Source of the DNA: Gammaproteobacteria bacterium
GTDB lineage: Bacteria; Pseudomonadota; Gammaproteobacteria; Steroidobacterales; Steroidobacteraceae
DNA: 10,039 nucleotides
Reading direction: 5' to 3'
Assembly: GCA_030040235.1 (NCBI GenBank)
Contig: JASHUC010000430.1
Span: forward strand, 1-10,039
The translations under genes were made by a program, and so were the position numbers. Positions 6,557 through 10,039 of this stretch are shown piece by piece. Each line of letters starts with the position of its first letter. Within the stretch, counting starts at the first letter, position 1. Below the pieces are notes generated by a model that saw only the letters and a list, made by a program, of their open reading frames with translations, was not told the DNA's origin and did no database searches.

Positions 6557-6654
6557 GGCGGTTCTCCTCGCGCGCTCACTTGAGGCGGCGCGGTTCTTCT
6601 AGTAGCGTTTGTCTTGGTTCGCGGTCAAGTCGGCAATTCGGCAGAGGATGGTGA
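6557..6654. promoter_or_regulatory. divergent intergenic region between racemase and NTF2-folE genes
   Basis: These 98 bases must hold the promoters for both divergent units. On the minus strand, TTGACC (plus-strand 6623-6628) lies 18 bases before TACTAG (plus-strand 6599-6604), a plausible but imperfect sigma-70-type pair with transcription starting near 6592. For the plus strand, TTGTCT (6609-6614) is a possible -35, but no good -10 follows. No clear operator repeat was seen. Confidence 0.35.
6563..6568 (-). promoter_or_regulatory. strong Shine-Dalgarno for the racemase-like gene
   Basis: On the minus strand this reads AGGAGA, six bases before the ATG at 6556. It fixes the start and suggests efficient translation. 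Confidence 0.7.
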
Positions 6655-7176
6655 GTGGCGCGCAAGAAGAGCCGCAGGAGCTTGACTGTCCGCGACCGGA
6701 TCGCGCTCGAGGATCTGCTCGCACGCTACGCGTGGGCGCTCGATACCGGTGACGTCGATGCCTTCGTCGACTGCTTCACCCCCGATGCGGTGGTGATCGA
6801 GGAGGTCTTCGAGGATCCCGACCGCTGGGAAGGGCACGAAAGCATTCGCCGGCTCGCCGAGCACTACGGATCGGTTCCGGATTTTCCCGGTCGCCAGCAC
6901 CACGTGAGTCAGATCCTGATGGAAGGGGATGCGAGGCGCTGTGCGATCCGCTCCTTCGTCTTCGTCACCGAGTGCCGGGGCGAGCCGCCCTACCTCACGC
7001 GCTTTGCGGGCTATTACGAGGACCGCGCCGTGAAGAGCAATGGCGCGTGGCGGTTCCAGGAACGAATCATCCGCTTGTGGGACGGGCCGGTGCTCGCCCG
7101 GTTTCCGGGACGCGACGGGACCCGCACGCCTCGCAAGCGCCCTCCGCAGCTCATCGTCAGGCGCACCGGAGATTGA
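6655..7176 (+). CDS. SnoaL-like / NTF2-fold protein (second of three)
   Basis: The 173-residue protein begins with a basic stretch (ARKKSRRS) followed by the typical SnoaL_4-type opening: [19 protein letters not shown] (15-33), then [17 protein letters not shown] (34-50), the [13 protein letters not shown] helix (60-72), HHVSQILME (82-90), a central strand [13 protein letters not shown] (95-107) and the closing [23 protein letters not shown] (117-139). Relatives include SnoaL polyketide cyclase, scytalone dehydratase and ketosteroid isomerase; which activity applies here is unknown, and non-enzymatic binding is possible. The GTG start is chosen because GAGGA at 6644-6648 sits six bases upstream; the nearby ATG at 6648 is out of frame and overlaps that site. 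The stop is one base before the folE ATG, so the two are likely co-transcribed and co-translated. The C-terminal Arg/Pro-rich tail (150-171) extends beyond the domain. Confidence 0.82.
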   Translation: MARKKSRRSLTVRDRIALEDLLARYAWALDTGDVDAFVDCFTPDAVVIEEVFEDPDRWEGHESIRRLAEHYGSVPDFPGRQHHVSQILMEGDARRCAIRSFVFVTECRGEPPYLTRFAGYYEDRAVKSNGAWRFQERIIRLWDGPVLARFPGRDGTRTPRKRPPQLIVRRTGD

Positions 7177-7177
7177 C

Positions 7178-7777
7178 ATGGCAAGATCGGCTCGAGTTCG
7201 CGTATCGCGCCGCGCCGCGGAAGATGCCGTGCGCACCTTGCTGCGCTGGGCCGGCGACGACCCGGAACGCGAGGGCCTGCTCGATACCCCGAAACGCGTC
7301 GTCGACGCCTATCGGGACTGGTTCTCGGGCTACGCCGTCGATCCCCGCGAGTACATGCAGCGTACCTTCGAGGAGGTGCAGGGCTACGACGAGCTCGTGG
7401 TGCTGCGCGATATCTCGTTCGAGTCTCACTGCGAGCACCACATGGCGCCCATCATCGGTCGGGTGCACGTGGGCTATCTCCCGTCCAACAAGGTGGTGGG
7501 GATCAGCAAGCTGGCCCGTGTGGTCGAGGGCTATGCCCGGCGCTTCCAGGTGCAGGAAAAGCTCACCGCCCAGATCGCCGGCTGCATCGATGAGGTCTTG
7601 AAGCCGCGCGGAGTCGGGGTCGTCGTGGATGCCGTGCACCAGTGCATGACCACCCGCGGCGTTCACAAGCGTGGCGTGTCCATGGTCACGAGCCGGATGG
7701 TGGGCCTCTTCCGCAGCGACGCGCGCACGCGTGCGGAGTTTCTGCAGTTCATCGACATCCGCGGCGCGGAGCTCTGA
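7178..7777 (+). CDS. folE: GTP cyclohydrolase I (FolE)
   Basis: This 199-residue enzyme converts GTP to 7,8-dihydroneopterin triphosphate and formate in the cytoplasm, the entry step to tetrahydrofolate and other reduced pterins. It is a typical type I enzyme. [13 protein letters not shown] (33-45) is the N-terminal family block. [20 protein letters not shown] (83-102) carries zinc ligands Cys85 and His88 and active-site His87, [12 protein letters not shown] (106-117) follows, and the third ligand Cys156 lies in HQCMTTRGV (154-162) with His154. The full zinc set means it is a zinc-dependent FolE, not the metal-promiscuous FolE2 (which is a different family). The ATG lies one base after the SnoaL-like stop, with GGAG at 7168-7171 six bases before it. 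Why it is paired with an NTF2-fold gene is unclear; it might serve folate supply for one-carbon transfer or a pterin cofactor for a hydroxylase. Confidence 0.97.
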   Translation: MARSARVRVSRRAAEDAVRTLLRWAGDDPEREGLLDTPKRVVDAYRDWFSGYAVDPREYMQRTFEEVQGYDELVVLRDISFESHCEHHMAPIIGRVHVGYLPSNKVVGISKLARVVEGYARRFQVQEKLTAQIAGCIDEVLKPRGVGVVVDAVHQCMTTRGVHKRGVSMVTSRMVGLFRSDARTRAEFLQFIDIRGAEL

Positions 7778-7808
7778 TCCCGCCCGGGGTACAGGTCCGT
7801 CGCTCAAT

Positions 7809-9224
7809 CTAAAAAGGATAATTCAGGCCGGTGAAGATGGCGAAGCCTTCGTTGCCGTAGCCCACGTCGAGGTAGCCGACGACGAACGGTAGCGCGAGTC
7901 CGCGCAGCCCAACGCCTGCATCCTTGTGCAGCTCCGAGAGGGGATCGTCGCCCATCACATCAAAGACTCGGCCCATGTCCACAAACGGGGTGACCTCGAC
8001 ACCGACCTGGGTCGAGAAGGCGTTGAGGGTCGCAATGCGGTAGCGGTATTCGACGGACATGGAGGAGGAATTGCGATCGACGAAGCGGGCCGTGCCGAAG
8101 CCTCTGAGCGGCTGATCGCCCCCGATGACTGATTCGTCGCCCCCGATGCTGCTCAAAGCCCAGAACGGAATGGCATGCGTGCGGTTGTTTCCCGGCATGT
8201 ACCGCAACGCGAAATGCACGGCGAGCACGCCCGGGCCGACCGACCAGAAATTGCGGCCGTCGATCCCGGTCTCGCTGTACAGAGTCGTGTTGAGAAAACC
8301 CTCGGCACTCGCCGCACCGGCATAGGCCACCCACTCGGCACCTCGCGTGGGCGCGGTCACGTTGTCGCGGGTGTCGTACGTGATGGACAGGCGATTGAGG
8401 ATCTCCTGGCGCTCCGCGCGAATGACGGTGGTCGGAAAGAGCTCCTGGATCGAGGGGATGCCGCTGATACGCCCGGGCGAGATATCGACCGTTCGGGGGC
8501 GGAAGGTATAGCCGATCTGCCACGCGTGGGTCACGTTGAGGCCGACGATCGTCTGGATGTACTTCTGCTGATCCGTGTAGTTGGTCTGGCGCGAGAGCTT
8601 GGTGTTGTTGCCGAGCCCGTAGAAGTGTGGGCTGCCGCTGCGATCGTAGATCACGCTCAAATCGAACGACCACAGGTCCTGGCGCAGGATGCCGGCGGCA
8701 TACTCCCCGTCGAACTCGCTCTCCACGCGCTGCTTGGCCCCGCCCTCGATCGACCATTGTGTGTTCTCGGAAGGAAACGAGTACACGCGTCCCCGGGCGC
8801 CGTAGCCGAAGTACTGGTTGTAGAGCACATCCGGGGCGATGATCTGGCTGATCTCGTTGCGGTCGTTGTTCACGAGGAAGGTCGGGATGAGGCCCACGGT
8901 CGTTCCGCTGTAGGGATCCTCGTCGAGCTCGGGGACCGGAATGAATGGAGCAGTCGCCGGATTGAGCCAGCGCGCGATACCGGTAGGCTTCTGCTCCGGG
9001 GGAGTCGGTGGTTTCGGCGGTCCCGATTGAGGCCCGCTCAGCTGCGGGCTTGCCGGCTGGGCGGGCTGCGCTTGTGCAGGCTGGGACTGGAGGAGCTGCG
9101 GCTGTGCGTCCTGCGCAGCGGCCGGGAAGCAGGCCGCCCAGGCCGCAGCCGCGAGTACTGCGACTGCAATCCATCCGGAATGTGCGTGAGATTGGACGAC
9201 CGCCGCCGATGCCGGCACGAACAT
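7809..9224 (-). CDS. outer-membrane beta-barrel protein, BamA/TamA-like (Omp85 surface-antigen domain)
   Basis: This 471-residue protein starts with a signal peptide: a hydrophobic core about residues 18-32 and a likely cleavage after FPAAAQ (33-38). A Gln/Pro/Ala-rich linker (39-80) follows, with no POTRA domains. The remainder is a predicted barrel of alternating aromatic and polar strands. Omp85-type marks are YDTRDNVTAPTRGAEW (283-298), matching the DTRDN...PTRG pattern, GGDQPLRGFGTARFVDRN (368-385) with the lid-loop RGF motif, and a C-terminal strand ending FTGLNYPF with terminal Phe, the signal for barrel insertion by BAM. Short, POTRA-less members of this family are widespread in proteobacteria and their roles are mostly unknown; candidates are transport of lipids or hydrophobic substrates, or assembly. 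The ATG has only a distant GGAG, so the start is less certain. It converges on folE across 31 bases without a clear terminator. Confidence 0.88.
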   Translation of the reverse strand: MFVPASAAVVQSHAHSGWIAVAVLAAAAWAACFPAAAQDAQPQLLQSQPAQAQPAQPASPQLSGPQSGPPKPPTPPEQKPTGIARWLNPATAPFIPVPELDEDPYSGTTVGLIPTFLVNNDRNEISQIIAPDVLYNQYFGYGARGRVYSFPSENTQWSIEGGAKQRVESEFDGEYAAGILRQDLWSFDLSVIYDRSGSPHFYGLGNNTKLSRQTNYTDQQKYIQTIVGLNVTHAWQIGYTFRPRTVDISPGRISGIPSIQELFPTTVIRAERQEILNRLSITYDTRDNVTAPTRGAEWVAYAGAASAEGFLNTTLYSETGIDGRNFWSVGPGVLAVHFALRYMPGNNRTHAIPFWALSSIGGDESVIGGDQPLRGFGTARFVDRNSSSMSVEYRYRIATLNAFSTQVGVEVTPFVDMGRVFDVMGDDPLSELHKDAGVGLRGLALPFVVGYLDVGYGNEGFAIFTGLNYPF

Positions 9225-9377
9225 TTTCGAAACGAGAGCTCCACGTGCCGCACGAGTCCCACGGCAAAGCGCGATGATACCCGAATGCCCGGGCCGCGCT
9301 CTCGATCACCTCTCGGCGCTGCGCCGGATGGGCCATAATCGCCGGCCGAGTGCGCGGCGCACGACCGGGGGAACGTC
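9225..9377. promoter_or_regulatory. divergent intergenic region between barrel protein and third NTF2-like gene
   Basis: These 153 bases separate two divergent genes and presumably carry both promoters. On the plus strand CATAAT at 9334-9339 resembles a -10 box, and TATCAT read on the minus strand resembles one for the barrel gene. Neither has a good -35 at normal spacing. A short perfect inverted repeat lies at 9350-9362. No RNA gene is evident. Confidence 0.3.
9350..9362. repeat. short perfect inverted repeat (possible operator)
   Basis: GTGCGCGGCGCAC has 6-bp arms around one central base. It lies 15 bases before the ATG at 9378 and just downstream of the CATAAT box, where a repressor site would fit. 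In such G+C-rich DNA a match of this size may also be chance. Confidence 0.3.
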
Positions 9378-10019
9378 ATGGGAGTTCAATCCGATAGCGA
9401 TGTGAAGGCGGAGCTCGAACGGCTCGCGGCGCGCGTGCGCCATCTGGAGGATGTGCTTGCGATCGAGAAGCTCCAAGCCAAGTATGCACATTACCTGTTC
9501 ACGCAGCGCTACAGCAGAATCGTCGACGAGTGCTTCGCGCGCGACGCCGAGGACGTGACGCTCGAGTTCTCCGACAGCGGCCTCTACCGGGGTCACGCGA
9601 AGATTCGCGCCGTGTACCGGGACTTCGAGAACGCGAAGGCGAGGATTCCGGGGTTTTTCATCCTGCACATGGCGGTCAATGCCTACATCGAGGTCGCGCA
9701 CGACGGACGCTCGGCGCGCAGCCACTGGCTTTCCCCGGGAGCGGTCGGCAGCGGCTCCTCCGCGGGATGGGTGTGGGGGCCGTACTACATCGATTATGTG
9801 AAGGAGCGCGGGGCGTGGCGCATCCTTCACACCAATCTCGCCCCGCTGTTCCGCAACCGCTACGAAGTGAGCTGGGCCGAGGCCAAGGACCACGGTACGG
9901 TGCGCAACGCGCTCACCGTTGCCCCCGATGCCGGCTCGACGGTGTATCGCCCCTACAACGAAGTCAAAGGTGAGCCCGACCTGTTCCGCAACTATCCGGA
10001 TCTGCCGCCGCCCTACTGA
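9378..10019 (+). CDS. SnoaL-like / NTF2-fold protein with N-terminal helix (third of three)
   Basis: The 213-residue protein begins with a charged amphipathic helix (about 8-40, with leucines spaced as in a short coiled coil: ELERLAARVRHLEDVL) leading into the SnoaL_4-type opening LAIEKLQAKYAHYLFTQRY (27-45). Further elements are IVDECFARDAEDVTLEF (48-64), a YRGHAKIRAVYRDF helix (70-83), strands HMAVNAYIEVAHDG (97-110) and WGPYYIDYVKERGAWRILH (133-151), and a long C-terminal tail rich in Pro and Tyr (about 185-213) that extends past the usual domain. Such proteins often lie beside aromatic- or steroid-catabolism genes, but none of their catalytic residues can be confirmed here. The start ATG follows GGGGGA at 9367-9372 with a 5-base spacer. 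No operon partner is visible within the window, and the downstream 20 bases are uninformative. Confidence 0.83.
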   Translation: MGVQSDSDVKAELERLAARVRHLEDVLAIEKLQAKYAHYLFTQRYSRIVDECFARDAEDVTLEFSDSGLYRGHAKIRAVYRDFENAKARIPGFFILHMAVNAYIEVAHDGRSARSHWLSPGAVGSGSSAGWVWGPYYIDYVKERGAWRILHTNLAPLFRNRYEVSWAEAKDHGTVRNALTVAPDAGSTVYRPYNEVKGEPDLFRNYPDLPPPY

Positions 10020-10039
10020 GTCGCCGCGCATCGGTCACG

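Noticed and set aside
7778..7808. Possible bidirectional terminator between folE and the barrel gene
   Set aside because: No stem of useful length with a following T-run was found on either strand; the short A-run near 7811 lies at the end of the barrel gene without a hairpin.
9039..9110. Repetitive sequence coding for Gln/Pro/Ala
   Set aside because: It is a low-complexity protein linker, irregular at the DNA level, not a tandem repeat or CRISPR-like array.
7960..9336. Second minus-strand frame of 458 codons over the barrel gene
   Set aside because: It is in a shifted frame relative to the barrel protein, which has a signal peptide, Omp85 motifs and a terminal Phe. The alternative is Arg/Pro-rich without motifs.
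9306..10031. Minus-strand open frame of 241 codons opposite the third NTF2-like gene
   Set aside because: The plus-strand frame has a Shine-Dalgarno and a coherent fold pattern; the minus frame has no family features.

Overview
The window is G+C-rich, densely packed bacterial DNA. It encodes an outer-membrane beta-barrel protein with a signal peptide and a C-terminal Phe, so the host is Gram-negative. The mix of LigAB-type ring cleavage, CoA-linked acyl catabolism and an alpha-methylacyl-CoA racemase suggests a proteobacterium with broad aromatic or steroid-like catabolism. I cannot assign a genus from sequence alone.

Region 1 (about 1-5405, plus strand) reads as one catabolic operon. After the possible tail of an upstream gene come a crotonase-family enoyl-CoA hydratase-like protein, a type II 3-hydroxyacyl-CoA dehydrogenase-like SDR, a fumarylacetoacetate hydrolase (FAH)-family protein, both subunits of a LigAB-type (protocatechuate 4,5-dioxygenase family) extradiol dioxygenase, a MetE C-terminal-domain-like zinc methyltransferase, and a small SnoaL/NTF2-fold protein. 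From the FAH gene onward, successive genes overlap by 1 to 4 bases (GTGA, TGATG, GTGA, GTGA), so they are very probably translationally coupled. The gene content suggests CoA-dependent side-chain processing, followed by meta-cleavage of a dihydroxylated ring and FAH-type processing of the cleavage product. The MetE-like protein may handle a methyl or alkyl group. The substrate is not readable from the sequence; ferulate- or vanillate-type and other methoxylated aromatics are one hypothesis.

Region 2 (5402-6556, minus strand) is a CaiB/BaiF-superfamily protein with the complete His/Asp/Glu signature of alpha-methylacyl-CoA racemase. It converges on region 1 so tightly that the two stop codons share the sequence CTAG.

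Region 3 (6655-7777, plus strand) diverges from region 2 across a 98-bp intergenic stretch. It holds a second SnoaL/NTF2-like protein followed after 1 bp by a GTP cyclohydrolase I (folE).

Region 4 (7809-9224, minus strand) is a BamA/TamA-like (Omp85-type) barrel protein with a Pro/Gln-rich linker and no POTRA domains. A 153-bp divergent intergenic region separates it from a third SnoaL/NTF2-like protein (9378-10019, plus strand).

No rRNA, tRNA, CRISPR array, insertion sequence or convincing intrinsic terminator was seen. The most notable points are the coupling of a core-only MetE-like protein to LigAB, the crotonase's His in place of the second catalytic Glu, and three different NTF2-fold proteins within 10 kb.
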